A program made the position numbers and the translations under genes. Shown here piece after piece: positions 22,533-31,916 of a DNA stretch of 64,000 bases. Every line of letters begins with the position of its first letter. The stretch's first letter is position 1. A model generated the notes under the pieces. That model was given only the letters and a program-made list of their open reading frames with translations, was not told the origin of the DNA and ran no database searches. Source of the stretch: a virus; the IMG/VR virus record IMGVR_UViG_3300028590_000011, positions 16,040 to 80,039 of that record; one strand, 5' to 3'.

Positions 22533-23545
22533 TCCGCGCCTCCGTAGCAACGAGAGAGCAGAGCGAACTCGTTCTGCACCTCAACCGGGGTGAGCTGGTT
22601 GGCATAGATGCTCAGGTCGAACAGGGCCATGTCCGCAGTGTGCAGGACATCTCCAGTGCTGCGCCCGAGGACCACGCCGTCGTCCAGGTGAGCCATCCCC
22701 AAGCCGGTGGGAGTGGAGCTGATCCTGATGTCCTCAGGGCCAGAGCCGACGTAGATGGTGACCGTGGGGTAGCCGAAGATCATGGCCAGGAACATCGGTG
22801 CGTTGGAGTTCAGCTCCGGGGTGATCGAGCCCATCCGCACCGGTGCCTTGCTCTCAGTGGCGAAGTACAAGTAGCCGCCCTGCATGGTCACTGAGTGCCA
22901 GGAGTCTCCGATGTCCTCAGCGAAGGACTCACCTTCAGGGGTGGCTCGTCCCGGACACCACAGCCCGTTGTAGGGGACTGCTACGTTGTTGCCGTAGGCC
23001 GAGTTGGGGCTCATCACCATGATTACGGTGTAGCCGGTGGAGCCACCGATGCTGCCCGTGAAGTCCGCCCACATGTGGTTGCGGGTGTCGGAGTCGAAGT
23101 TGAGCGCGGTCTGTACGAAGCGCTCGTCCTTGACTCGGTATTCGTAGTCGTTGACCAACACCGGCGCGTACTCCACCGAGGTCTCCCAAGTGGAGATCCC
23201 ACCAGTCGCGTCCTGGAAAGGTCGCCAGATCAGCGCGTCCTCGTCGTAGTAGTCCGGGTCAGCGATCCACCGGATGAGCGCTCCGGTCTCGATGGCGGTG
23301 CTGTCGTCGCGGAGTGCGATCACCTCGCCGGAGGCCGAGATGAGAGTGTTGCAGCGGATGTCATACGCCGGTACCTCTACAGGCCAGCCCTGCCTGATCC
23401 GGAACTCGTCCATCTCGAACGACTTGGTCTGTAGTGGGTAGAGACCTCCGGGAGCCTCGTTGACCTGAGGAGGCTCGACTGACAGTCGGACCTGGCCACT
23501 GACGATGATCTCCACGGGCTCTGGAGTGAACTCCTTCAGTGCCAT
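22529..23545 (-). CDS. minor tail protein, LamG-like, 338 aa
   Basis: ATG start; stop and next start overlap. The second half has a concanavalin/LamG-like pattern: TVTIYVGSGPEDIRIS, then MAHLDDGVVLGRSTGDVLHT and MALFDLSIYANQLTPVEVQN, the last being the typical end of LamG jelly-rolls in tail proteins. These domains often bind sugars on the cell surface. A role in host recognition or in anchoring other tail proteins is inferred. Confidence 0.7.
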   Translation of the reverse strand: MALKEFTPEPVEIIVSGQVRLSVEPPQVNEAPGGLYPLQTKSFEMDEFRIRQGWPVEVPAYDIRCNTLISASGEVIALRDDSTAIETGALIRWIADPDYYDEDALIWRPFQDATGGISTWETSVEYAPVLVNDYEYRVKDERFVQTALNFDSDTRNHMWADFTGSIGGSTGYTVIMVMSPNSAYGNNVAVPYNGLWCPGRATPEGESFAEDIGDSWHSVTMQGGYLYFATESKAPVRMGSITPELNSNAPMFLAMIFGYPTVTIYVGSGPEDIRISSTPTGLGMAHLDDGVVLGRSTGDVLHTADMALFDLSIYANQLTPVEVQNEFALLSRCYGGAE

Positions 23546-23982
23546 CAGTTCGCCTCGTTGAAGAACGGCCCCAACGACACCGACAGGGTTCCGGATGGGA
23601 TCATCACTGTGTCACCGGTGTCGATGACATCAGGCTCAGCGAACTTGCCGATCATGTAGATGAAGCCGTCCACGACCGCGTTGCAGATCGCCCAGTACCG
23701 GATGGTGCCCCAGTCCTCCTGAGCCGTGGTGAAGGTCAGGTCCGTCTCGCAGACAGTGATCTGGATAGCGCCCTCGTTGGACCACACCGAGGTCTCGTTG
23801 ACGACCGCCACCCGCTCGTACTCCGGCGCGTCCGGCTCATCCAGCTCAGCACCAGAGAGGAACGGGGTGGGCGCTACGTCCTTGATCAGCGCCACGTAGA
23901 AGATCGGAGGTGGCTCAGCGGTCCGAGAGAAGAAGGTGTTCAGTAGCTCGCCAGCGCCCCACAGGGTGATCTTCCCGCTCAC
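23545..23982 (-). CDS. minor tail protein, 145 aa
   Basis: GTG start (VSGKITLWGAGELLN). Pattern FYVALIKDVAPTP, then YERVAVVNETSVWSNEGAIQ, resembles the small tail-tip proteins that follow distal tail proteins in actinophages. Beta-rich, no membrane segment. Overlaps both neighbours. Role in tail-tip assembly inferred from position. Confidence 0.65.
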   Translation of the reverse strand: MSGKITLWGAGELLNTFFSRTAEPPPIFYVALIKDVAPTPFLSGAELDEPDAPEYERVAVVNETSVWSNEGAIQITVCETDLTFTTAQEDWGTIRYWAICNAVVDGFIYMIGKFAEPDVIDTGDTVMIPSGTLSVSLGPFFNEAN

Positions 23983-24461
23983 TATGCGATCCTCTCACGA
24001 GTCACGTCCGGGTAGCGGGGAACGTTGAACGTCTCGATTGCCATCTGGTTGTGTGTCCAGACATGGCCGCGCGAGAGCACCGAATCCGCGAGCTGACACC
24101 GCCAGTACTCCCGGTACTCGTTGAAGGTCCATCGGATGCGATAGTCCATCTGCTCGAACAGGCTCTGGAGGAACCAGTAGTTGTCCGCCAAGTCAGTCTG
24201 GTCCTCGCCGCCAACCCAGACCGATACGGTCTCCATCACCATGTCCGGAACAGCGTGCACCAGATAGCTACCGCCCAGTACAGGTGACTCAGCGACCGTC
24301 TTGCGCCACGACTTGGCAGACTGCTCGCGGGTCTGGTCAGCGTTGATCCGGAACTTGTCGCCGTCGTTGATGTTGACCCAACGAGAGCCGTAGGACACCT
24401 CGACAGCTAGATAGGACAGCCCCTTGCTCTCAGGGGCGACTACGCCGTACGGGACCTTCAT
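23982..24461 (-). CDS. minor tail protein, probable distal tail component, 159 aa
   Basis: ATGA overlap with the tape-measure stop, directly downstream of that gene. Contains YLVHAVPDMVMETVSVWVGG and WTFNEYREYWRCQLADS, features of the distal-tail (Dit-like) or companion protein in siphoviruses. The first gene after the tape measure often makes the distal tail ring; that is the main argument. Confidence 0.7.
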   Translation of the reverse strand: MKVPYGVVAPESKGLSYLAVEVSYGSRWVNINDGDKFRINADQTREQSAKSWRKTVAESPVLGGSYLVHAVPDMVMETVSVWVGGEDQTDLADNYWFLQSLFEQMDYRIRWTFNEYREYWRCQLADSVLSRGHVWTHNQMAIETFNVPRYPDVTRERIA

Positions 24462-27400
24462 CGCTTGCCTCCAAGCGCTGCCTGCGAGAGCGCCTGGATG
24501 CGCTGGCGCTGCTGCATCTGCTGGATGAACTCGGCCGGGTTGTTGGCCGCAACAGTGATGTTGCCCGAGAAAGTCGTGGACCGGTCGATCTGGTACGTGT
24601 TGATGGTGTGCGTGACGATGGGCGTCCCACCAGTCAGGTGAGAAGCCTTGCCCTCAGAGCCGACGTGCATCTTCTGCATGATGTCCGCGATGAACATCGC
24701 ACCCCGGTCGTCCAGGGGCAGCACCATCTCCGGACCCTTCTCACCCACCCCGATGATGTTGGGGTCAGCGAAGATTCCGCCATGGCCATACCAACTGAGC
24801 GGCTCGTGGTTGTCCGGGTTCGGGCTCGTGTAGTGCCGGTAGCCGAGCTTGGCCATCCGATTCAGAGCGTTGGACCAGGAACCTCGCTCGAAGCCGCCAC
24901 CGATCTTGACCTTGCCCGCAGCCCGCTCCACGTTCGGGTACTCGTCCTTCAGCACGTCAGCCAGTGACATCCCGATGGCGACACCAGCAGCGCCGGAGCC
25001 GAGCATGACCGGACCGGTCCCGCCCATGATCTCGAAGTGCAGGTGGGGGCCTGAGGAGTTACCGGTGCTACCCACGCGGCCGATCTGCTGGCCACGGACG
25101 ACCGAATCACCGGGCTTCACACTGATCGCGGAGAGGTGGGCGTACAGGGTCTGTTCGTCAGTCTTGGGGTGGTTGACCCGGATGTGGTTGCCGTATGAGT
25201 AGTTCCAGCGGTTCACCAGCGCGATGACGCCGTCCTTGTAGGAACGGACCGGGTTGCCGTAGTCACCAGAGCCAGGGACGTTGATGTCGCCCGCCCAGCG
25301 AGCCCAGGGGTAGCCACCCTCGTGCTGGTGCCAACCACCGACAGCCGGGATAGTGCCGCCAGCAGCGAAGCCACGGCGAGCCATCTCGTTCATCTTCTTC
25401 ACGGCCTGCGGGCCACCGACCTGGTCCACCCACTCCGGAACCATGATCGCCTCGCCACCAGCCAACGAGAGGGCCCCGTGCTTGGGGGAGAAGAAGTGCA
25501 TGTCGTCACGGCCGATGGAGCGTCCAGGCAGCACACCACCATCGGCGTACTTGCGTCCTCCCGGACCCATGTCGTACTCGAACTTGTTGGTCCGACGACC
25601 CCCACCAGGGTTCTCCACCGGGGTGTACTTGAAGCCGAAGATCTCAGCCAACTGGGTCATGATGTCGTTACCCTCGACACCCAGCTCCGTGCGGAGCTTG
25701 GAGAAGGTACCGAGCACCAGGCGAGCCTGCGTCGCGCTCTTGCCGTTCAGCTCCTTGGTCGCTCGGACCAGGATCTCGGTCATAGAGCCGGAGATCTCCT
25801 CGGCCATCCGGTCCATGTCCTCCTTGGCACGAGCCATGGAGGTAGCGAAGTCAGTACTCATGTTCCGGACTGCGCGACCGTAGTCCTCAGCACCTCGCGA
25901 CATCGAGAGGGAGAAGGCCTTCTGCTGGCGCTCCTGAGCCGTCTCGTAGTCGGTCGCAGAGCGAGACATCGACTTCTGGAAGTCGTCCTCCATCTGCTGC
26001 ATCTGGAGACGGAAGTCCTTGCGGGCTCGCTTGACCGACTTCTCGAAGTCCGCAGTGGCGCGCGTACGAGACAGCTCGTACTGCCGCTGGAACTCCTCCC
26101 AGTCCTTAGAGGATTCGTCGGTGACCAGCTCCCGAGCAGCACCCAGCCGCTCCTTGATGGCGGTGTTGAACTGCTCGATGATCTGTGGGTTGTTGGCGGC
26201 CTCAGCCACGAACCTGGAGAGCTGCTGAGCGTTGTTGCTGTCCGTCAGACCGAGTTGCTGGATTGCATCGTCAGACAGCCCCATCCCGCGCACACGGTCC
26301 AGGTTGCTGCTCTGGTTCCGCATCTGCTCCAGCTGATCCTGGGCGTTGACCAGCATGTAGGAGGCAGACGAAGTGCGCTGCACCCGCATCCGCTCGTAGA
26401 TGTTGTACATCTGCTGAGCAGCCTGCTCGGCCATCAACACAACCTGGTGGTTGTAGTCCTGTTCCTGGCGCAGCCGGGAGGTGTTGAAGTCCTCCTGGCC
26501 CCGTGTCATGGACAGGGTGAACTGGTACTGGCCACGTTCACGAGAGAGGTTGTAGTCCTCTTCAGCCCGACGCCGGGAGAGCTGGTAGTCCTGCTCCTGG
26601 TACATCCGCTGGAGATGGAAGTCAGCCTGCGCACGCCGACGCGAGATGCCGTACTCCTCATCCATCCGCGCGCGCGAACGACCGAAGTCCTCCTGGGCCC
26701 GAGCCTGGGAGACATTGAACTCCCTCTGCTGGTAGAGCAGCTGCTGGAAGTACTGCACCTGCTGCATGGTGTTCTGGATGAAGCCCGCCTGGGCCTCCTC
26801 CATCTTCTCCATCTGGTTCGGGTCACCGGCCATGGTGTTGGCCTGCGTGGCGAACAGATTCGCCTGCTGCTGGTATCCCGCAGAGCGTCCCATGAACGGC
26901 TGCTGGTAGCCGAGGGTCTGCTTGGCCTTGTCCAGGATCGCCTGGTTGAGGATGTACTCCGGATCGTCCGCAGTCATCCCCTGAGCCAGCACGTCGCCGC
27001 TCTGGCGTACGACACCCAGCGGGGTAGCCCCATCGCGCAACAGCCGCGAGTAGGTGCTGTTGATCGCCCGGTACTGGAGGTTTACATCCTCAGGAAGCGC
27101 GAGGGCGCTCTTCACGTCCTGGCTACCCATGAAAGTGGCACCGGTGTAGTTGGTTCGCGCGATCCGATCCCACAAGCCGGTGGACTTACCAGGAGAGGTG
27201 ATCTGGTCGATCATCTTCTGGTAGTCGTCAGCGTTGTACTTGCCTCCACCCATCAGGCCCAGAAGCCCCTGCACAGCAGGGTTGTCCATGTCCGCCTGGG
27301 AAGCGACGAAGGCCTGCTTCAGGTCCTCGAACGTGATCCCGAGCTCGTCCATGTTGGGCTTCAGCTTCATGATCACTTCATCAAGCTTCTGCATCTGGGT

Positions 27401-29881
27401 GGCATAGTCACCCACCAGCTTCACGTCAGTCGCGTCAGCCAGACCAGTAGCGGCACCCTTGGACGCTTCCAGGTCGGCATACTGAGCGTTCGCCTTGTCG
27501 AAGGCTTCCTCAGAGTCGGACTTCCCGAACAGCCCTTCGACCATGTTCTTGGCGTTGGCAGCTGACGCGGTGAAGTTGGTGAACGCGGAGTGCCACTTGG
27601 CTCCGTCAGAGAGCTTGTCGCTGAGCTTGTTGTACTCCTCCAGCATGTCGTCGTAAGACGAGTCGAGCTCAGCCAGGGAGTCGCTCTTGCGCTGCACCGT
27701 ATCGAAGGTCTTAGCGGCTTCCTCGAAGTCGTTGTTGGTCTTCGAGGCATCCATCACCAGACCGACGCCAGCACCGATACCAGCACCCCAAGGGCCAGCC
27801 ATGCCACCCATCAGACCCATGGCCAGGGTGTTCTGGAGACCGGTGTTAGCGCCAGCGCCAGTCATCAGCAGACCAGCACCAGCAGCCATGCCGATGTTGC
27901 CCCAGCCGATCTTGTTGCCGACTGCGCCGATACCGCCACCAATGACGCCCGCGCCCAAGCGCGCGGTGTTGAGCGCAGCCGAGGACATCGCCGCAGCGAG
28001 CGTTCCCGAGGAGCGCGTGAGGTTAGCGAACATCCGGGAGAGAACGCCGCTCTCACGCGAGACAGCAGTAGTAGCGGACGCTCGCGCAGCAGCCGCAGCA
28101 GCCTCACTGGCGTACTGGCCACCGGGCATACGCGGACCTTCGTATCCCTGTCGGGAGTACATCCGCTCGTTGAAGTCGATCCGACCCTGGTTGAACCACT
28201 GGAACGGAGCCGAGCCCAGGAACCGAGGCGAGTCGAACATCCGTATCCGGCGAGTCGGGTCGTTGTAGCCCGCAACACCCAGCGGGGAGTAGATCGGCGC
28301 GAGAAGGTTGCGCATACCCCATGCCGCCACGTTCCCCGGCATAGCCGCAGCGCGCTGCCACAGCGGCGGACCGCCGCCCGGAGGCAGCAGACCAGAGGTG
28401 CCACGCCCCACTACGTTCCCAGCGTTGTAGCCCATCCGCTGTAGCCAAGAACCGTTCGCGGCTACCTGCTGCCCAGTAGTGCCCATCGGTCCAGCACCAC
28501 CGACTGAGCCCATACCCGCTCGTCCCTCCAGGAACCCGCGCATGGGAGAGCCACGTAGCACCATGGCACCAAGGGCGAGCTTGGAGAGCGCACCAGCCAT
28601 CAGCAGCACGCTGCCCGCGAATGCAGCGGCGGCTCCAGCGCCGGTACCGAGGAAGGTCATGAACGCCCCGAAGGGTCCCTGCATGAGTTCGTTCAACCCA
28701 CTGGTGAGCGAGCCGACCCCTTGCAAGATCTTGGTCACCATCTCCGCGAAGGGCTTGCCGATCTCCTCAGCGATGGAGGCGATGTCCGAGCGAATGTTCT
28801 GGAGTTCGTCCACCATCCCCTTCATGGAGGCGGCAGCGCCCTTGCCAGTTGCGTCTGAGTCGAAGCCCATCTGCGACTCACGGATAGCGTCTCGGATACC
28901 ACCACCAGACTGAGACATCAGCGCGGTCATCGTGCGGACGGTTCGCATACCGTCCAGACCCATCCGGTTCAGGTCAGTGATGACCTTGGGGCCACCAGCG
29001 GAGATGGCCTCCATCACCTTGATGATCTGCTCAGAGCCTTCGAGCGACTTGAACTGCTCGACGGTCATGTTGACGAGGTTCGCGTACTTGCTCAGCTCCG
29101 GAGATCCGGTCTGCGCAGCGTAGGCGATGTTGGTCGTCAGCTGAGAGAAGGTGTTGGCGGCGGCGTAGCCGTCCTGACCGGCCTTGGCGAAGGCGGTGGC
29201 CATGCCAGTGACTTGAGTCTGGTTCAGCTCCAGCAGTCGCCCGACCGGGGCGAGTTGTGCGGTGAACTCAGCGAGACCCTGAGCGGAGAGGTTGGTCTGC
29301 TGCGACAGGTAGGTGATCTGGTCGGCGTACTTCTTGGTAACGCCAGAGCCAGCGGTGTTGGTCCCCATGATCTTCTGGAGGTTCAGCACCGAGGTGGCCA
29401 GTCCAGTCGAGGACTCGCCCGTCGCCTTGGACATGGCAACGAAGGTGTCGGAGGTGGCCTTCAGCTCTCGCTGAGTGTTGCGGCCAGTGATCTTGGAGAT
29501 GGTCTCAACGAGCTTGGAGCCCTCGGAGACCGTGGTTCCGTACGTCTTGCGGAGCCCATCCACCGCAGCGGTGTAGGACTCCATCGTCTTCTTCTCAGCA
29601 TCCCGAGAGCGCGTGACGATGGCTGCCTGAGCCTGGAGCCGAGACATCTGCTGCTCGTAGGCGGCATAGGCAGCAGTGGCGCCGGTGATGATCGCTACGT
29701 CAGCAGCAGCGATCCCCACCAGCTTGCGACCAGCAGACTTGCTGAGGTCGTTGATCTTCTTCGTGAGGGAGTCAACCGAAGCAGCCAGGACATCCGTGGC
29801 GGATGCCGACGACTGCATCGCCTGGTCGTACTGCGTGTTGTTCGCTGTGAGTACGACTTCAGCGTCGATCGGCTGATCCAT
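24458..29881 (-). CDS. tape measure protein with M23 peptidase domain, 1807 aa
   Basis: ATG at 29881 is preferred over the GTG at 29887 because GGGGAG then has proper spacing. The longest gene of the window. The N-terminus is helical with hydrophobic segments; Gly/Ala-rich membrane-like stretches lie around residues 390-440 and 600-720. Two runs of 11-residue-like repeats with ED(Y/F) occur at about 1040-1150 and 1255-1370. At about 1515-1630 is an M23 (LytM-type) endopeptidase domain with HQHEGG..WAGDIN and GPHLHFE. The protein sets tail length, and its peptidase probably cuts peptidoglycan during DNA entry. The C-terminal 60 residues are polar. Confidence 0.95.
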   Translation of the reverse strand: MDQPIDAEVVLTANNTQYDQAMQSSASATDVLAASVDSLTKKINDLSKSAGRKLVGIAAADVAIITGATAAYAAYEQQMSRLQAQAAIVTRSRDAEKKTMESYTAAVDGLRKTYGTTVSEGSKLVETISKITGRNTQRELKATSDTFVAMSKATGESSTGLATSVLNLQKIMGTNTAGSGVTKKYADQITYLSQQTNLSAQGLAEFTAQLAPVGRLLELNQTQVTGMATAFAKAGQDGYAAANTFSQLTTNIAYAAQTGSPELSKYANLVNMTVEQFKSLEGSEQIIKVMEAISAGGPKVITDLNRMGLDGMRTVRTMTALMSQSGGGIRDAIRESQMGFDSDATGKGAAASMKGMVDELQNIRSDIASIAEEIGKPFAEMVTKILQGVGSLTSGLNELMQGPFGAFMTFLGTGAGAAAAFAGSVLLMAGALSKLALGAMVLRGSPMRGFLEGRAGMGSVGGAGPMGTTGQQVAANGSWLQRMGYNAGNVVGRGTSGLLPPGGGPPLWQRAAAMPGNVAAWGMRNLLAPIYSPLGVAGYNDPTRRIRMFDSPRFLGSAPFQWFNQGRIDFNERMYSRQGYEGPRMPGGQYASEAAAAAARASATTAVSRESGVLSRMFANLTRSSGTLAAAMSSAALNTARLGAGVIGGGIGAVGNKIGWGNIGMAAGAGLLMTGAGANTGLQNTLAMGLMGGMAGPWGAGIGAGVGLVMDASKTNNDFEEAAKTFDTVQRKSDSLAELDSSYDDMLEEYNKLSDKLSDGAKWHSAFTNFTASAANAKNMVEGLFGKSDSEEAFDKANAQYADLEASKGAATGLADATDVKLVGDYATQMQKLDEVIMKLKPNMDELGITFEDLKQAFVASQADMDNPAVQGLLGLMGGGKYNADDYQKMIDQITSPGKSTGLWDRIARTNYTGATFMGSQDVKSALALPEDVNLQYRAINSTYSRLLRDGATPLGVVRQSGDVLAQGMTADDPEYILNQAILDKAKQTLGYQQPFMGRSAGYQQQANLFATQANTMAGDPNQMEKMEEAQAGFIQNTMQQVQYFQQLLYQQREFNVSQARAQEDFGRSRARMDEEYGISRRRAQADFHLQRMYQEQDYQLSRRRAEEDYNLSRERGQYQFTLSMTRGQEDFNTSRLRQEQDYNHQVVLMAEQAAQQMYNIYERMRVQRTSSASYMLVNAQDQLEQMRNQSSNLDRVRGMGLSDDAIQQLGLTDSNNAQQLSRFVAEAANNPQIIEQFNTAIKERLGAARELVTDESSKDWEEFQRQYELSRTRATADFEKSVKRARKDFRLQMQQMEDDFQKSMSRSATDYETAQERQQKAFSLSMSRGAEDYGRAVRNMSTDFATSMARAKEDMDRMAEEISGSMTEILVRATKELNGKSATQARLVLGTFSKLRTELGVEGNDIMTQLAEIFGFKYTPVENPGGGRRTNKFEYDMGPGGRKYADGGVLPGRSIGRDDMHFFSPKHGALSLAGGEAIMVPEWVDQVGGPQAVKKMNEMARRGFAAGGTIPAVGGWHQHEGGYPWARWAGDINVPGSGDYGNPVRSYKDGVIALVNRWNYSYGNHIRVNHPKTDEQTLYAHLSAISVKPGDSVVRGQQIGRVGSTGNSSGPHLHFEIMGGTGPVMLGSGAAGVAIGMSLADVLKDEYPNVERAAGKVKIGGGFERGSWSNALNRMAKLGYRHYTSPNPDNHEPLSWYGHGGIFADPNIIGVGEKGPEMVLPLDDRGAMFIADIMQKMHVGSEGKASHLTGGTPIVTHTINTYQIDRSTTFSGNITVAANNPAEFIQQMQQRQRIQALSQAALGGKR

Positions 29882-29883
29882 GT

Positions 29884-30219
29884 TCACTCCCCTCGGCTAC
29901 GCATCATTCTCGCTCGTTTCTTCGCCATTACGAGCATCTCTGCCTTCAACTGGGGTGTCGTCGGGATCAACTTGACGTTGGTACCCGGCAGAGACTTGGA
30001 CTGCGTGTCCTGGAAAGTCGACTTCTGGTAGCAGCCTTGGCAGAACTCCTCGACCGCTGTGTAGGCGAAGCGGTTCTCCTCCCACTCCCATGGAGCGGTC
30101 CCGCACTGAACACAGCGCAGAGACCGCTCCATAGCGTAGGCGAGCACCTTGGCCCGGTCCTCGGGTTCCCATTCGAGGAACTCCGAGTGTGGGATGCCGT
30201 TCTCGTAGCAGTACGACAT
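29884..30219 (-). CDS. tail assembly chaperone T portion
   Basis: Second frame of the tail-chaperone pair; from the first Met it encodes 111 residues, but the frame stays open back into the end of the upstream gene. It should be expressed mainly as a G-T fusion of about 264 residues through a -1 frameshift at 30261-30267. The bridging residues read ERLRADPTFSLEMSYCYEN, the familiar start of T-domains. Two cysteine pairs (CVQCG and CQGC) form a zinc-ribbon-like site. Such fusions coat the tape measure before tube polymerisation. Confidence 0.85.
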   Translation of the reverse strand: MSYCYENGIPHSEFLEWEPEDRAKVLAYAMERSLRCVQCGTAPWEWEENRFAYTAVEEFCQGCYQKSTFQDTQSKSLPGTNVKLIPTTPQLKAEMLVMAKKRARMMRSRGE

Positions 30220-30245
30220 CTCCAGACTGAAGGTCGGGTCTGCCC

Positions 30246-30677
30246 TCAGCCGTTCTCGCTGAAAGGGATGTCGATACCTCTGTTGTTCAGTTCGACGGCG
30301 TTGCGGAACAGGACCATCAGGTCACCACGCGACCAGTCCTCCGAAGACCAGATCTCGTTCGCGTCCTCCACCGAGATCTCTGGATCGACAGAGACGGCAG
30401 CGATGAGGGCCGGAGCGAAGGTGTCCATGTTGAAGGACGCGCCCTCAGCACGCTGCTCGGGCTTCGGTGGGTGCTTGGCCACGAGCTTGTCGTAGTTGCG
30501 AGCGCCAATGGCCTGGAACTTCAGCGTGAGCTCCTGAGTCTCCCCGTCCTCATCCTTGATGAAGATGGAGAACTCAGAGGTGGCTCGCGGCTTGTTCTTC
30601 ATCAGATCCAGCGTGGCGCGCTTGGACGCCTCACGCTGCTTCTGCTTGGCCGTGACCTTCTGGGCTTCGTCGGGCAT
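30246..30677 (-). CDS. tail assembly chaperone G, 143 aa
   Basis: ATG at 30677 is preceded by AAGGAGAAGCAC. Helical protein (start MPDEAQKVTAKQKQREASKR) lying between tail tube and tape measure, as lambda gpG and its analogues do. Near its end the codons CCT TTC lie on a slippery heptamer, linking it to the T portion. The unfused form is expected to be the major product. Confidence 0.85.
   Translation of the reverse strand: MPDEAQKVTAKQKQREASKRATLDLMKNKPRATSEFSIFIKDEDGETQELTLKFQAIGARNYDKLVAKHPPKPEQRAEGASFNMDTFAPALIAAVSVDPEISVEDANEIWSSEDWSRGDLMVLFRNAVELNNRGIDIPFSENG
30261..30267 (-). other. programmed -1 frameshift site
   Basis: On the - strand the heptamer is CCCTTTC, read in zero frame as C CCT TTC, a valid X XXY YYZ slip sequence. 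After a -1 slip the frame runs without a stop through QRERLRADPTFSLEMSYC into the T portion. It lies 12 nt before the zero-frame stop. No clear downstream pseudoknot was found by eye. Confidence 0.8.
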
Positions 30678-30723
30678 GTGCTTCTCCTTGGGCGGTAGGA
30701 GTTGGATGTATTGAGTTGTCAGT

Positions 30724-30748
30724 CTATCCAGTCCCGGAGGACGGATAG
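30724..30748 (-). terminator. hairpin after the tail-tube gene
   Basis: Stem CTATCC/GGATAG with an inner GTCC/GGAC extension and a bulged base, just past the tail-tube stop. No U tract. It may lower read-through from the highly expressed tube gene or protect its mRNA. Confidence 0.5.
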
Positions 30749-30751
30749 GAG

Positions 30752-31234
30752 TTACGCAGCGACCGTGGCGTCCTCATCGGGCTCCACATTCACCGAGCAA
30801 GACGCGGTGAAGGTGAGGACCGTGTTGGACGACATGTTGGCCATGGTGCGGGAGGTAACCATGACCGGCCAGACCTCCACCTTGTCAGTGGCGATCGGCA
30901 GGTTGTCGGTACCGGTGCCACCGAATCGGGAGATGATGAAGAAGCCACGGGTGCCACGCGGGAGAGTCTCCCAGGCGGTGTCGTCCTCATCGTCGCGGTA
31001 GAAGTCAGCGTCGAAGGTCGCAGCCGAAGTGCCAGCGGTGCTGGTCTCGAACAGCGAGTCGAACGCCGGGGTCGGGACCGTGTTGCCACGGCTCGACGCG
31101 TTCAGCGAGATCGTGAACCCCGTGAGATTCACCGCAGCAGCAACCTGCGCCGCAGTAGGCGCAGAGATGTTGGTGATGGCTCCGTCCGCAGCGAAACCAA
31201 TCCAGGTGTTCTCGTTAGGAATGATGCGAGCCAT
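30752..31234 (-). CDS. major tail protein (tail tube), 160 aa
   Basis: ATG start (MARIIPNENTWIGFAADG). Beta-rich, ends VLTFTASCSVNVEPDEDATV. Tail-tube subunits of actinophages have this size, a strand-rich core and such a C-terminus, and sit directly upstream of the chaperone pair, as here. Followed by a hairpin that could set transcript levels. No Ig-like extension is present. Confidence 0.85.
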   Translation of the reverse strand: MARIIPNENTWIGFAADGAITNISAPTAAQVAAAVNLTGFTISLNASSRGNTVPTPAFDSLFETSTAGTSAATFDADFYRDDEDDTAWETLPRGTRGFFIISRFGGTGTDNLPIATDKVEVWPVMVTSRTMANMSSNTVLTFTASCSVNVEPDEDATVAA

Positions 31235-31236
31235 CG

Positions 31237-31446
31237 TTACTCCTCAGTCTTGTCGTTGACATCGAAGAACAAGGGGCTGTTGACGACCTCTACGGGCGCG
31301 TCCTCAGTCGGCTCCTCATCCTTCTCAGTGCTAGTTCCATCATCTACAGCGGTCCAGCCGTTCCTCTCCCACGCGGGGAGCGAAGAAGGAAGGCACTTGC
31401 CCTTCTGGCCGTCCTTCTCGATCTCGATGTACTTCGGCTTAGCCAT
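31237..31446 (-). CDS. small acidic protein, 69 aa
   Basis: ATG at 31446 (MAKPKYIEIEKDGQKGK); the open frame upstream lies in the preceding gene. A beta start is followed by an acidic tail with DEEPTEDAPVEVV. It lies between the tail terminator and the tube gene, a place where small tail or head-tail joining proteins occur. Start supported by a GGGACGATAGCC leader only. Confidence 0.55.
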   Translation of the reverse strand: MAKPKYIEIEKDGQKGKCLPSSLPAWERNGWTAVDDGTSTEKDEEPTEDAPVEVVNSPLFFDVNDKTEE

Positions 31447-31448
31447 GG

Positions 31449-31916
31449 CTATCGTCCCTTCGATACGAGTAGCTCGAACGTGTCTACCTGGGTGAAGTAG
31501 TCGGGGAAGGTGGAGCCGATCCGGTTCACCCTGCCGACAGTCGTGCACGCAAGCTTCTGGATCTTCCAGTCACCAGTGGAGGTGGTGATCAGCTCACGCT
31601 CGATGTTGACGAGAGCGGCGCGCATCTTGTCTGCGAGCGCCTCGACGTGCTTCCGGGACAGTCCTGCGTAGAACACCTCGTAAGGCAGCATCCACTCAGT
31701 GCCAGTGTCCCCGAGTCCCCCGTTGGGTCGCTGAGGCTGACCCGTGAGTGTGCCAACAGACATCCAGGGGATGAAGTTGGAGGTCTCCGCACCCGGCTCT
31801 CCTTGCCAGCCGTATGCATCTTCCGGAGCCTGGTTGTCGCCAACCGGCAGGCCCTCTTCCTTCAGCTCCTGAATGACTCGCGTGGTGACAGGTCCACGCC
31901 TGATGACGCTAGGCAC
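31449..31916 (-). CDS. tail terminator protein, 155 aa
   Basis: GTG start overlapping the preceding stop by 8 bases. Contains VLVNIERELITTSTG-like and DYFTQVDTFELLV patterns, and EVFYAGLSRKHVEALADKM, as in tail-completion or terminator proteins that lie between the HK97-gp10-like gene and the tube gene. Role: stops tube growth and joins tail to head. Assignment rests on order and length. Confidence 0.75.
   Translation of the reverse strand: MPSVIRRGPVTTRVIQELKEEGLPVGDNQAPEDAYGWQGEPGAETSNFIPWMSVGTLTGQPQRPNGGLGDTGTEWMLPYEVFYAGLSRKHVEALADKMRAALVNIERELITTSTGDWKIQKLACTTVGRVNRIGSTFPDYFTQVDTFELLVSKGR

Noticed and set aside
20817-22547. 576-codon open frame on the + strand
   Set aside because: Antisense to the tail-hub gene, with the same shadow composition.
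23200-23400. Possible attachment site or integrase remnant
   Set aside because: No tRNA-like core, no recombinase gene and no arm-type repeats found anywhere in the window.
25322-27565. 747-codon open frame on the + strand
   Set aside because: Antisense to the tape measure; composition typical of a shadow frame and no neighbouring + strand genes.
29881-29887. GTG at 29887 as the tape-measure start
   Set aside because: It overlaps the ribosome-binding site GGGGAG; ATG at 29881 is well spaced.
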